From NCBI GenBank assembly GCA_018466975.1, contig CM031557.1, positions 310,001 to 374,000 on the forward strand: DNA of 64,000 bases. Direction: 5' to 3'. Origin of the DNA: Sparassis latifolia (Eukaryota; Basidiomycota; Agaricomycetes; Polyporales; Sparassidaceae). This document shows, piece after piece, positions 23,206-35,099 of this stretch; the stretch's first letter is position 1; every line of letters begins with the position of its first letter. The notes beneath the pieces were generated by a model. It saw only the letters and a list, made by a program, of their open reading frames with translations, did no database searches and was not told the origin of the DNA. The translations under genes and the position numbers were made by a program.

Positions 23206-23875
23206 ATGCGTTTCGCTGCCCTGCTTGCTCTCTCCGGCGCCATCGCCTCCGTCTCTGCTGGCACCATCCTTCGTCGCCAGTTCCCCAGTGCGTCGCCCTC
23301 ATGTTTTTCATTGACATCGTTTTTGACCATGACCCACCAGGCTGCGCGACGCCCTGCCTCGCGAACGCCAACTTCGGCAGTTGCAACGAGAGCGACGACA
23401 CCTGTCTCTGCAACAGCTCCCAGTTTGTCGACAGCGTCACCACATGCATCATGTCCTCCTGCAACGGCAGCGACCTCACCACGGCCGAGCAGGACGCTCA
23501 GCAGCTCTGCCTCGCCGTCGTGCGTACCATCCGGTCTTTCTTCGGTCGCATCCCACTCATTGTTCTTTGTAGGGTGTGACTTTGACCGCGACTCCCTCGG
23601 GCAGCGCTACGGGTAGTGCAACTCCGTCCGCTACCGCCCCCAGCAGCTCCAGCGCTGCGAGCGCGTCTTCGTCCGCGCACTCCTCGTCCTCCGCCTCCTC
23701 GTCCGCGTCTTCGTCGAGCTCCGCGTACGTTTATCCGCTCATTCACATACCCTATCCCATCTGATGGAGCATTTTCTACAGCCCCTCGGCGACGCACTCG
23801 AGCGGTGCGCTGTCGCACGGCGTCCCCGCCCTCGCGGCTCTCGCAGCCGTCGGCGCTGTCGCTTTTGCCCTTTGA
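23206..23875 (+). CDS. CFEM-domain GPI-anchored cell-surface protein
   Basis: Four exons: 23206-23287, 23341-23519, 23573-23724, 23782-23875; 507 nt, 168 aa. The signal peptide is MRFAALLALSGAIASVSA. A CFEM domain with eight cysteines follows (CATPCLA, SCNESDDTCLCNSS, TTCIMSSCNGSD, QQLC). Then a ~50-residue Ser/Ala-rich, presumably O-glycosylated stalk (SSSSAASASSSAHSSS), and a C-terminal hydrophobic GPI-addition tail (ALAALAAVGAVAFAL). CFEM proteins are fungal-specific surface or secreted proteins, some binding haem or acting at host contact; this copy's role cannot be told. It has a TATA promoter, and its upstream side faces the coiled-coil gene across the N gap. Confidence 0.92.
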
Positions 23876-24487
23876 GCGCCAACAGAACACTTTTGCCGAC
23901 GCACCGTGTCGCCTCTATTTTAATATGTTGGGTTCGAGCGTACCGCGCTCCAGGGTGTGCACAAGTACTTTATTACTCTGCTATCGCGCGATAACCCGCG
24001 TCGCTATGTATCGTTGATACCTTCGTCTTCTCTGTGGCTATTACATTGGCTTTCCTTTTGCCCTATTTTCTCCCCGCGTGATTTCGAGTCTAACCTCGCG
24101 TCAGCTCGTGCTGTTCTTCCTGGGAGAGATCTGAGGATTGATATTGAACCTTCGGCGTTGGCAGCGTGTTAAAATTTGGTATGACGTTCATTCTCCGTGG
24201 CAATCACCAGCACTGCTAGGTGTCAATCGAGCGTAGGGATCCACGACGTCCATGGTGCTCTTACTGCCCTCATTAGGATCACACCGTCCAAACTGGCGAC
24301 ACGCACCGGTTCGTCAAGCAGCATTCCAATACGTAACAGATGTTCTACAGTATAGCCGACACTGTATGGTATACACAAAGCACCAAAAAGCGCAAGAGAT
24401 ATAATTACCAGCACAAGCAGCCCGCCGCTTCACAGCTCACCGCACCCACGTCCAAGATCGACCAGTCCGTCCTCGAGCAAGGAAAAC
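23876..24487. other. Intergenic between convergent genes
   Basis: About 610 bases after the CFEM gene. T-rich 3' UTR-like sequence to ~24180; nothing further recognised. Confidence 0.5.
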
Positions 24488-25656
24488 TCACATCAGCGAC
24501 TCGCGTTCCTCCACGAACCTGCTCTCGCCCGCGCCCGGGCCGTGCTCATGCGTGTCGGCGAACGGGTCGACCTTGTCCACCGTATCCCCCGCCTCGCGGT
24601 GCTCGAAATCGGCGAAGGGGTCGTCCCCCTTTGGCGGCGTGTCGGAGAGGGTGAGGCCTTTCCCGACGCCGTACCCCGCCTCGTCCGCATAGTCCGGCGG
24701 CTTCGCGATGGGGTCGTACGGCGCGGGCGGCATGCCCGGCGGCGGGGAGTAGCGCACGGATGGCGCGTCGTACCCGAGGTATGGCGGGTTGTAGTGCGAG
24801 GGGTATTCGCTCTCTAGCGCGGGGTCTGTAACTGTCGCGGGTGCGCGTCGGGACACGTTTGCAGCGCTTGTCGGGTCCAGCACTTGGCGGTAGTATGCGA
24901 AGGCGATCATCGTGAAAAATATCGAGAGTACTGCGAGAGGAGGTATTCGGATCAGTGCCAGGATGCAGGAGGTGAGGGATAGGTAGTAGACGTACGTAGC
25001 TCGATGACGAGCATGATGATCTCGACGAAGGAGTCGTGATTCCAGCTGTCTTTGCAGTCTGCAGACGGGTGATCATGAGCGGCTGTGCGTGGTGCGGTGG
25101 GTCCTGAAGTGGATTCACGCACATGATGTTGCTTCGTCTAGCGTGAGTTTCGTCTCGTACGTGGAGCCCCAGAACCCGAATTGCTGAGGGAGGGACAAAC
25201 AGTTGTCGTCAGGCACGGACCTCCCTCGAAGGATATCGGGGAATGTACTCACGTAGAATACCTCGTCGCCCTGCACAATCGTCTCGCATTCGTTTATGAG
25301 GTCGTTCTATGTGCGCAGAGCGTCAGTAGAGCGCAGTTCTCGAGACCGAAGAGCCGACCTTTAAGATGAAGTGCACGATAACGCGCACGAGCGCCGCACC
25401 CACGATCGCGAACGAGCCCACGACCGACAGCAGCGCGTATACGCGGACCATGAACCTGTGTTGCTATTGCATTCCGGGTCGAGTGAATTGCGGATTGGGT
25501 TGGACGGAGTGAGATGTCAACGGCGCATACCGCGTGCAACATATGCAACAGAACGTACCACGGACGCCGCTATGATCCCGAGAACTTCAATGACGCATAC
25601 TCCTACGTATATTGCACCGAGAACTATCGCTAAACTTGCAAGCTTCGGTTGGCCAT
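24488..25656 (-). CDS. Four-TM basidiomycete membrane protein, 5' end unresolved
   Basis: Well-supported exons, 5' to 3': 25656-25566, 25455-25359, 25306-25253, 25183-25123, 25058-24996, 24930-24488. Hydrophobic segments: LASLAIVLGAIYVGVCVIEV, YALLSVVGSFAIVGAALVRV and IELLLSIFFTMIAFAYYRQ; a further one (GVIAAIWSLIW) lies upstream near 25910-25945 and is probably the first helix. Between the second and third are NDLINECETIVQ and GFWGS...CKDSWNHDSFVEI, a cysteine-containing extracellular-type loop. The C-terminus is Pro/Tyr-rich (PSHYNPPYLGY, PPAPYDPIAKPPDYADE) with DDPFADFEH repeats. I recognise the family as a widespread basidiomycete membrane protein without known function. The 25566 donor is a weak GTCCGT but is the only one keeping frame. 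The N-terminal exon(s), between ~25660 and ~26100, could not be fixed. Confidence 0.7.
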
Positions 25657-26080
25657 CTGCGGCGAGTGGAGGAAACAGAGCGTACGCGACAAGATACACC
25701 AATGGTTAGTCAGAAGACGAGATATAGACCGGACGGACGCACGGTTCTTGTCGGTACTGATGGTCTGGAAGCTGCCAATCTACACGACTCGGGTTGAGAC
25801 CTGTCTGAACACCGTCGCTCAACACAGCACGTACCGCCCTAGGCGTCGCATTCCGGCATGAGTCTACCACGCCCGCACAACATGCGCACTGCGGGACTCA
25901 CCATATTAGAGACCAGATCGCCGCAATGACACCAACTACGCGCAAGTTCGCATTACAGTACCCATTCACAATTCAGCACAGGCAGAACGTACTGGATATG
26001 ACCACCGGCCGCAGGCTGCTCCTAGAAACGAAAGACAAGGCGCCTCCGCCTGGGGTACGCACGCACGGTCAGAAACGCAC

Positions 26081-26870
26081 GGTATGAGCATGTCTCTGTC
26101 ACGTCGGTGAGCGCTGGCGATGACGCACCTCGTACTGGTGGCGGTCTTGTGCTCATCGTGCAACCTGGTCGAGATGTGGCGGGCAACGGTCAATAATACG
26201 GTTCACAAGGTGCAGGTGCAGAGGTAAGTTGGTACAGTATGGCTGTAGGAGCGAAGATCCGGCTGCGGTGAACGACTTAATGATCTCGCACAGCCTGGGT
26301 GCAGGCGCCTATCCGAACTGGCAGGATGGCATATCCAATGCAGTCGGGCGGCTGCTACGACTCGGGCTGCTGGCGTCGTGCCCGAGTACAACGCCGCACT
26401 CGCAGAGGCTCTCCTCTATATACGATCGTAGTGGCGCTCGTGCCAGTCCTCGACTCTAAATGAAACCTTGGGTTCAAGTTAGAGGGAGTGCATTGTGGCA
26501 GTCATAGAGTACAGGATGTTTTACAGGTAGCTAGATAGTAGATTAATACATCCTCATTGTCACTCACTACATTCTTGCCCTTATGTCTGGGTGCAAGATA
26601 CCCCCATAGATACATAGTATAACTAGGACCTGGGCTATGTCATGTAGTTCTGCATATCTACCCCCAAGCTGAGTTACCACTGGCAAGCTTTGAGTGTATC
26701 TTTCACTGTGCCATCCCTCATAGTCAACAACAACAACAACAACAATGTTGTCATCCTGGCCTTGATGCATGTAGGATTTTATCATCACAGATAGCTTATC
26801 CAACCCTCTATACCCACCCCACGATGGGCATTCAGCATACAGAGTTATTGTTCCCTACATTGGGTAAGCC
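26081..26870. other. Compartment boundary, no gene
   Basis: Transition from GC-rich to AT-rich sequence. Contains a CAACAACAACAACAACAACA microsatellite near 26725-26745. A minus-strand frame across it (26567-26803) is not convincing. Confidence 0.4.
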
Positions 26871-27091
26871 TATCAGGAAAACCCAACTTTCTTAGGGACT
26901 TATTTAGACTTTTGGGTCTGGCAACCCTTATTTAAGGCCATAAGTGTTCAGATAAGTCTCAATAAGTTGAATTTCAGACACTCAGAGAATATGGCTTAGG
27001 CCCTTTTTGTCCTTATGTCCTTAAATAAAGACCATAAGTTCATTTAAATTATTTAAGTGTCCTCTTAAGGAAAAGTTTGGTTTTTCTGATT
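26871..27091. mobile_element. MITE-like element, diverged copy
   Basis: Begins ATCAGGAAAACCCAACTTT and ends with the imperfect inverse (AAGTTTGGTTTTTCTGAT). The interior repeats CTTATTTAAGG / CCTTAAATAA motifs, so it is nearly palindromic. Related to the intact copy at 53375-53589. No coding capacity. Confidence 0.65.
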
Positions 27092-27720
27092 TGAAATCCA
27101 GTCAGACACACCCTCACCATCGACTTTACTGTCTACACAGCCAGAGCTCCAGATGGACTTGGGTTCAACCGACGAATTAGAAACACGGTTGAACCCCCAA
27201 GTGGGCCTGAGTCTAACCTGTAAATATCCTGAGTGCGAGATACTGCAAATGAGTTAGGGCTGCCCCGAGGGTTGACCTGGGTTGAACCCAGTCAAAACTT
27301 AGCCCCGGGCTCAATTTGCCCTGATCATGTGACACACGTTGCAGCGAGTGCCACACATGGTCAAACAAAGCCCATGGCGCGGCAGGATGAACTTGCCTTT
27401 GGGTGTTCTGTTCAGTTTGAATTGTTCTCTGACCCTGTTTGACCCTCATCTCACTCACCTCCCCTTCCCCTCTCACCTGTGTTGTGTCTCGGCATATCTT
27501 AAGGTCTGCTGAAGACCTGTTTGCATGTATGCCCATCTGTCGGGCTTTCAACCGTGTTTTTTCTCCTTTTATCTGGTTCTTTTTCTGTGATGCTTGCATC
27601 ATCTGGTGTTCTGTACCAGTACCTCGATTTCATGCCATTGAGAGCTTGTGACCTCATGTTAATGCACTATGTTCATTTACTGACCATTTCTGACCTTCAA
27701 GTAGATCAGAGCCAGCCGCC

Positions 27721-28503
27721 ATGGCTCCAAACGTGCACAGCGGCATCAACACTCAACAACTCTCAGAGTGTGTACTTTTTGTGAGTGTGTTCCACACGCA
27801 TCCTCGTGCTACCGAGTTGCTGTATGCAGTCAACAGCACGATCACCACTGGCATGATCCCACAGGGCGGTACACACTTTATCTTCAACAATGTGACACGC
27901 AACATCCACGTTATATGCTCATCCTCGATTAGCTGCGCTGAACAGCGAGGATCCTGATGCTAGTCCAGTTGCTCAGCTCTGTGAGCACATTCCCTGTCGA
28001 TTTCAACCGAGTGATATTGACACTCCATACGTCAGTTTTCAGAATGTCGCCCGACATCGTCGGTGCGTCTCTCGGCGATGTCGGCGGTCAAGAAGTCACC
28101 CAGTTGGCCTCGATGGTGAGCGCAGCGCTCATATTCAATTAACACACTGGACGTGACTGACCATCACCGGCGGTACCAGATCCCCGACACTGATGAGTGC
28201 CTGCAGCGCTGTGGCCTCACGCGCGGCACCCAGCCGATGGCCAAGCAGGATTCGCGCATGCCGGGAATGCGTTCCTCTCCGGTGTGAGCACGGGCATGGG
28301 CGCGACCGCCTCCTCGACATCGTACAGCCGCAGCATCATGCAGACTGCGGACCTCGTCACGGTGATCGAGAACCCCGTCACACCATCAGTGATCTGTATC
28401 TCTGCAACTGTAGCCTCCTCCACGGACATTACAACATGCAATGAACTCACGCGTGGTTTGGAATGGATACGGGGATGCTGGGAACAACAGTTCTGCGTGT
28501 AGT
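27721..28503 (+). pseudogene. Relic of a host-like gene inside the repeat region
   Basis: GC content and codon-like structure contrast with the flanks. A start MAPNVHSGINTQQL at 27721; an exon MSPDIVGASLGDVGGQEV... ending at a canonical intron (GTGAGC ... TACCAG, ~28115-28179); and a following exon IPDTDECLQRCGLTRGTQPM. The frame must shift by one base near 28248 to continue as GFAHAGNAFLSGVSTGMGAT and SYSRSIMQTADLVTVIENP. The family was not recognised. GGGTTCAACC / TTGAACCC-rich sequence flanks it on both sides. Interpreted as a captured or decayed host gene fragment. Confidence 0.35.
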
Positions 28504-28790
28504 AGAGAATTTTGTACACAATATATATATATTTTATTTTGCTTATAAGCATATTTCACAGCAATAAGTACAGAATGGGAAGGACAAATTAAACTGGTGT
28601 GCAATTTTGCGAGCATGTGACCTAGCGAGCGTTTGGGCCTGAGGCTCATTGCCAATGAGCCCCAGGTTAACCCGAGGGCCCGATAGACTGAGTTCCGCCC
28701 CTCCTTTTCCACCCCAGGCTCATTTCTATTCACCCAGGGTTCAACTGCTCAGGGTCCAACCGTGTTGAATACGGTGACCTGCCTGTGTAC

Positions 28791-29608
28791 ATTCATTATT
28801 CTTCCATGTTGATCTCTTCATTCTCACCACCCCATCCATCAACCCCTTAGATCTACTACTCATAGGCTAGTGACAATGTGGAAGAGCACAGCAGCTCATA
28901 ATAGTCCACTGCTTCTTCAGACCTTGATGATGGTCAGTGTTATCTATCAGTCCAATCACACATCCATTCCTGCAGCACACTAACCAGCTTACTGTCTATT
29001 CCTCTACCACTCAGTCTGTCACATTCAGAAACTATTGTCGTTTATCCTAGAATGAACAACCACTGTTCTTAGTGGACTTCGTGCTTGTTTGTGCTCCTGC
29101 TGGGCAACTGGATCAGATTATGTAAGGGATTAGTACAGTTGTCGGAGCTGTCCCTGATTGATGCTTTCATTTCTTATGCTTCATTTGTGCTCTTCCTTCC
29201 GGTGCAACTCACATTCACCCATATGGTCTTATCACCAGTAATTCTGTACTCCAGATAGCAGAGTGCTAGTCTGGCCAATGTCCCAATTATGCTATCATAG
29301 ATTTGTTGCTCCATACATACTTGGTTCATTGAGGCCTGTCATGGACATGTCCTAAGCCCACTGGGGTAAAGACAGATAGATATCATATTGTAAACATTGT
29401 AAACAAGAGTACTCAACCGGAGAAAGCTGAGACCACAACCTAGGGAGGGAGGGGCATCAGGAAAAACACCTTTAGTGATAGGTTGCTTTAAGAGCATGCT
29501 AGAGCATCCTAAAGCATTTAAAGCACTGTCTGAAATTCCTAGAATTGCCCAGACTGCTTTCAGATACTTTAAGATGCTCTGAGACACTCTGGAAAAGTAT
29601 ATAAAATC
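28791..29608. other. AT-rich spacer, nothing recognised
   Basis: No coding frame of note and no clear repeat structure visible by eye. Confidence 0.4.
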
Positions 29609-31018
29609 CACTTCAGGGTACCCTTCCAACCTAGCTTTTAACTTCAACATAATTTACATTATGTAGTAGCTAAGAGTCTCTCAGGTGTCAGACAGACCAT
29701 GGTACCAATACATGTCCCAGAGCATTATATGGGATTACTCAGGGCAAAGGCAGGGCATAGGCTGGTCCAATGGCACAATTATCATATGGGATGTCCTATA
29801 GTACTAGGGCATTGATATTTATATCCCAGTATTAGTGGTTGTCTCATGGTGCCAGGGGTACATAGAGATGTTCCACTATTAGTAAAAGATGTATTTTCAG
29901 GCTATTGTATGTGTAGTTTTTTATACTTTATTCCACTATCATATTATCTAAGCCTTAATTATAAAAACAGTGACTATAGTGATATAAACAAGCACTTTAT
30001 TTGCATATTATATAAGGTGGGATCTCCCATTTTAAGGGCATCCTAAGATGTGATTTTAAGATTCACATATATTTAGTCTCTTCTTTAGCCTGAAGTTTCT
30101 ATTAAACTACTATAATTATCTAGAGATTTATACTAACAGTTGAATTACTAAGGTTTAAGAGTGACAGGTCCTTACATGAGATATCCCATCACATAAAGGG
30201 ACATTCCATAATACAAAGGTGTCATTCAGTAAATGCATTTCTGAGTGTAACTTGACTGAAGTCTTAGGTCAAATGCCGTGTTTTAAAATCGATTTTACAT
30301 TTTCTGACATAATGTTCAGACTAACATGATATAATTTTTGGCATATAGTATGTATCATAGCTATACTACAACTTTCACTAAGTGTCTCAAGAAATAGAAC
30401 AACTCAGTCTACTAATATACTAGCAAAGGAGATATATTCTTGTCATGTCTCCTATCATATCAGAATAAAGTTGTTTGACCTGTCTTAGTTGTTATATGAG
30501 CTAATGAAGTTGTTGTGCATGTGACCAATAGTGATATAGTCTTTATAACATTACAAATGCATACACAATACTTGATATGAGATATCCTGCTTTTTATAAA
30601 TATTTTACCATATATAAAGTGCAAATAAGGCACTTATTTACAGTATTCTAGTCACTGTTTTTATAATTAGAGCTTATACAATATGATTGTAGAATAAAGT
30701 ATTAAAAAACTATCATGCAATAGCCTAAAAATACATCTTTTACTAATAGTGGGACATCTCTATGTACCCCTGGCACCATGAGACAACCAGTAATACTGGG
30801 ATATAAATATCAATGCCTTAGTACTATAGGATATCTCATATGATAATTGTGCCATTGGACCAGCCTTTGCCCTGCCTTTGCCCTGAGTAATCCCATATAA
30901 TGTCCTGGGACATGTATTGGTACCATGGTCTGTCTGACACCTGAGAGGCTCTTAGCTACTATACAATATAGATTATGTTGAAAGCTAAAAGCTAGGTCAG
31001 AAGGGTACCCTGAAGTGA
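29609..31018. mobile_element. Foldback element with ~410-bp inverted arms
   Basis: Left arm about 29609-30016, right arm about 30604-31018, inverted copies of each other at high identity: CACTTCAGGGTACCCTTC, CTCAGGTGTCAGACAGACCA, TGGTCCAATGGCACAATTAT and TTATAAAAACAGTGACTA all appear in one arm and as reverse complement in the other. The spacer (30017-30603) has no long frame. A diverged related segment sits at about 40186-40300. No transposase; probably mobilised in trans. Confidence 0.75.
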
Positions 31019-31500
31019 TAGAATTTCTATTCTATATAGGATTTTCTGAACTTTGGCATTGGCCAAGAATGCCTTATATAGGGTTTTCAAAAATAATGGC
31101 CTTGGCCAAAAACATTGAAATTTGTGTTCTATATGGAGTTCTTCAAACTTTGGCTTTGGCCAAGGATGTTCTATATAGCTTTAGTGAAAATGATGGCCTT
31201 GACTGAGTGTTATGAAGTTTGCATGTTATGTAGGATTTTTTAACATTCAGCCACAACCGAGACACTATATACAGTGTTTGCACAAATGGTGGCCTTAGCT
31301 GAGGGTGACAGAATTTCTATTCTACATAGGGTTTTCTGAACTTTGGCATTGGCCAAGACTCTTGAAATTTGTATCCTATATAGGGTTCTCCACACTTTGG
31401 CTTTGGCCGAGTAGTATCCTGTATTTGTTTTAATCAGAAAAAGCAAAATTTCCTTCACACATAGGAGTTTTGAAGCTGAGGCCTTCACCAAGTGTATATG
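31015..31500. repeat. Degenerate tandem array with TTGGCCAAG core
   Basis: Roughly 50-bp units, each containing a TATATAG-like box, a GGTTTTC-like box and a palindromic TTTGGC(A/T)TTGGCCAAG core (for example 31053-31070, 31100-31110, 31150-31170, 31339-31355, 31400-31411). About eight to nine units, diverging along the array. It abuts the right end of the foldback element. Confidence 0.55.
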
Positions 31501-32061
31501 TACAGGTTTTATCACATGTGATGCTGTCGACTATAATAAGGCAGGTCAGATTACCTTCGGGTTTCTGTAGTAGTTGGGCAGTCCTTTGCTGTTACATTCT
31601 AACACCAATATCCTTTATATCAAATAATTTGGAGCCACTGAATTTAATCTAAGAGTCAGGTTACATTCATCAATTAAACTAATTGTGAAGTATGTGCTAG
31701 AACCCCTGGCGCATTATATACTGGAGAGTCATTAGTGTGAGATATGTCCCAAATTCTACCCATAAGGATTTGTTGATCTTCAACACCTCAAATACTGCTG
31801 AGCGCATATAGTGTGCTATGCATATCCTTTCACCTCCCTCTCATACATCACAGCTATGTTCTAAAACTCTTCCCAGATTCCTATCAATGTTCCAGAACAG
31901 TGACTCAGCTCTATTTGGAGATCATCCAATTAAAGAACTGCTCATTTGTGGGTACCCACACTGGCAAATATGTTAAGACATGCATGCCAGGCTTTGCTAT
32001 TCTAATGAGGAATTGTCTGTCAATTCACAATAACTCTTACTGCTGTAAAAATTGAGGGTCA
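31501..32061. other. AT-rich spacer, nothing recognised
   Basis: No supported gene or repeat seen by eye. Confidence 0.35.
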
Positions 32062-32892
32062 TCATTGAACGTTCTCATGCATCCACTGTAAAACATTCTC
32101 ATGCTGAATCTTCAACTTGCTAGAAACATCTGCAAAATAGAATGGCCAATTTATCAGGCATAAAGTTGCATTCAGCAACTGCTCAACAAATGAAGTCCTC
32201 TCCAGCCAATTACTGACCAGTTCATTTTGTAATGAGACAGATGGAATGAGATTTGTCTGAAGCATGCATGCTCTTCTCAGATTATATGTGGCTTTAGTGT
32301 CCAAACTCACATTATGTCCTCAAGCAAACCATTCAGCAGAAATGTCCAGAGAGCCTGCATTGAATTGTCCACCAGAAGCTGGAATAAACAAATCTGCATC
32401 TGTCTGAAAGTTATCACCTTGTGAAACTATTCTCTGAAGTAACTGGTATATTTCACAAGTCACATCATTGTAGTCATTATAGGACTTATATTAGCAAGTG
32501 ACAGCAGTCAGAGGGAAAACTTACTATATATGCTTGTTCCAAGATACCTGGCAGATACCATGTAAGAATCTTATTATTTGTGTTCAGAATAACTGCAGGC
32601 TTTAAGACAACTAGCATTGGTCCTGGGCCACTGTGCTTGCCATTTCTCTTTAGCACTTCCTTGTCTGTCACATAACAATTGGCATGGACTTAGTAACATG
32701 GCAAATCAATATGTATCTGATTAAAATAAGCAAAATTGACAAACTGGAATTCAGAAGTGCACAGGCAACAACAGTGACAATATGGTTGAGCTCCACAGCA
32801 TGGGGTGCAGGTGTGAAATTCACATGTTGAGCCATAAGGGATTTCTCCTTCAATGCCTCTGGAGGCGTGTTCTGTATGATTATAAGCAACAC
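32062..32892 (-). pseudogene. Degenerate coding fragments, unknown family
   Basis: Three minus-strand open stretches in a row: around 32668-32892 (NFTPAPHAVELNHIVTVVAC), 32486-32671 (GPGPMLVVLKPAVILNTNNK, then ILTWYLPGILEQA) and 32062-32310 (NLRRACMLQTNLIPSVSLQN). They look like successive exons of a decayed gene. The KPAVILN...WYLPGIL segment resembles a family common near basidiomycete transposons, possibly the 2OG-oxygenase-like proteins also represented at 54.9-56.4 kb, but this is impression only. Confidence 0.25.
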
Positions 32893-33348
32893 AAATGTAG
32901 ATCATATAATCAAACCAACCTTATTCTCTCACATTTAATGTCAGCGATGATGAGTGCACACCCGACACAAACACCTAAACCCTACTAAAACAAACAAGAA
33001 GCAGGGGGCGATCTGTGTGTGAGGGAAGGGCGTCACAACTGTAAAATAAAGCAAGTGGGTCCCAGAACCTCGACCTAAGCCAAAGGGGAATGCAACCTGT
33101 AAAGAAACGAGGGTTCGCGACGTACACGCGAAGTCGGGCGACAATCTACGACAAAGTCGTGAAAGTCAGAGGTAGGAGGCTAAAGTCGCGATGCAATCGC
33201 CAAACTCATAGGTGAAGATGAACTAAATCGCAAAGGGCAAGGGAACTATCTGTGGGGGTAGAACACTATGGGGGAACACAGTATTCGCCGTCTCGATGAA
33301 GTCGCAGTCAGTCTAACGCAAAAGTCGGATTTAAGACTAACGCAGGTC

Positions 33349-33493
33349 ACTATCGCTATATCGCTATGTCGCTATCGCAGTGTCACAGTTCGCTATCGCA
33401 GTCACAGTACGCAGTCTCGAAGTATAGCAGTCTCGCTATGTCGCTATGTCGCAGTGGGGTATATCGCAGTTCGAAGTCGCTATCGCAGTAAAT
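33349..33493. repeat. TCGCTATG / TCGCAGT short tandem repeats
   Basis: Irregular head-to-tail copies of 7-8 base words (TCGCTATATCGCTATGTCGC, CGCTATCGCAGT, TCGCTATGTCGCTATGTCGC). They lie in a GC-richer, AAGTCG-rich island (about 32940-34230) embedded in AT-rich DNA. The island may be a solo LTR or other insertion, but no TG...CA termini or target duplication could be found. Confidence 0.55.
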
Positions 33494-34769
33494 GCAGTTT
33501 TCTCGGTGATCTGAAGTGAAGGGGGAAGTCTCCTACTGGTCTTCGATCATAATCGACGTAGATACAGCAGGTATTTATAGAGGGGAAAATGGGGAAGTGA
33601 AATGTGAAAGTCGTGAAATGTCAGAAGATGGATCCTGACACCGGAGAGAGTCGCAATGGTCTAGGACCAATGGAAAAATAGGTAAAGAGAGTGGAGATGT
33701 GAATGTCGTACGTTAGCGACAGAGAAGAACGGTAAAGTAGAGGAAAATGGAAAAAAAACATATGTTACTTGTCCTGGACCACATGGAACACTTTAACAGC
33801 ATCTCCGGTCCAGCACGAAGGTAGGGGTCTTGAAGGGGGAAAGTCGAACAATAAAAGGAATGAGATTTGCAAAACAAGGGGTCACGACCGTTATGCGACA
33901 CTGATAAGTCGGCGCGATGAACCAGCGAGTCGGCACGACATCCAGAAAGGCGGTGCGACGTCGGGGAAGTACGGACTTGGATGAAAATTGACCAGGGCGC
34001 ATCGGACTAGACCACAGGACAATGAGTAAGTGGTATCTGACAGCGAGGAGATGCAAGAGTGGCGTATGAGTGATGAAAGAATGTCAAATTCTCGGTGCGA
34101 AGTCGCGAGGAGTTGAGCGAAGTCGAACAAAGTCGCGTGAAGTTGGAAAGTTCGCAGCAGGTTGCGAAAGGGTCAGATGCATCTTGGAGGCTACTGGATG
34201 GAGTAGTGAGGTCTGAGCAATCACTGGAAAATGCGTTTTCAGAGGCCAGGAGGTCTGGGAGCGTATCAGCGACTAGAGCAGTGTGCCTGTGAGTATTATA
34301 AAAATCAGTAGCCTCCCTCAGCAGCTCAAATAATCTCTTTCACAGAAATTCATCAAGTGTCAGTGCACTACACGAAATCCACATTAGTAAAGAAAAAAAG
34401 GTAAGCCCATCAGACTAAATCATCCCTTCATCATCTTTGCTGTTTTATGACCTTTTTCATTAAACAATCTATGTTCCTGTGTCTGCCAATGTCATTTATG
34501 TGATTGAGGAAGACCATGTTGAAATCTTCCAGATAATGAAAATAGAATCAGAAAAAATTGCACAGTGCTAGCAATCATGCAAAGGTGTCACATGATTATG
34601 ATTTTCCCAGAGTCATGTGACCTCATGACTGCAGTGCATTTTTTAAGGTTTCTTTATGTCAGAGTTTCTTCACTGAAACTAGAGAAAAAATTAACTAATT
34701 TATTGGCATAGTTTTCATATCGTATCACTACAAACATATTGAAAGCAGATCACAGAATTTATATCGAAA

Positions 34770-34985
34770 GGAAACCACAAAAATTGATATTGTACAAAGG
34801 CAACAGATTTAGTGAGAAAAAGAAAGCATACAATGATCACACATATTGTACAAAGGGTAAACAATGGACAAGAAACACAAAGCATATGACAACTGATATT
34901 GTACAAAGAGCAAGTGGTGGGCAAGAAATAGAAAGTATATGACAACAACTGATATCGTACAAAGAGCAAGCACTGAGTAACAAAG
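34770..34985. repeat. Tandem repeat of ~57-bp units (TATTGTACAAAG)
   Basis: Four units begin with (C)TGATATTGTACAAAG-like sequence (near 34782, 34845, 34893, 34949), each followed by a GCAAGAAAxAGAAAGxATATGACAAC-like tail. The minus-strand frame across it is a product of the repeat, not a gene. Confidence 0.55.
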
Positions 34986-35099
34986 ACACAGTACAATATG
35001 TGCTAAACTACTACTAAATAACCTTTACACAGGTGCTTTAGTTGAACTTCTTCAAAAGCCTGCCATTTTATAAAGGCTTGGCTCAAAGCTCCACTGAGC

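Noticed and set aside
32940..34230. Solo LTR
   Set aside because: Composition fits an insertion, but no matching TG...CA termini or 5-bp target duplication was found.
34715..34996. 93-codon hydrophobic minus-strand frame
   Set aside because: It is a by-product of the ~57-bp TATTGTACAAAG tandem repeat.
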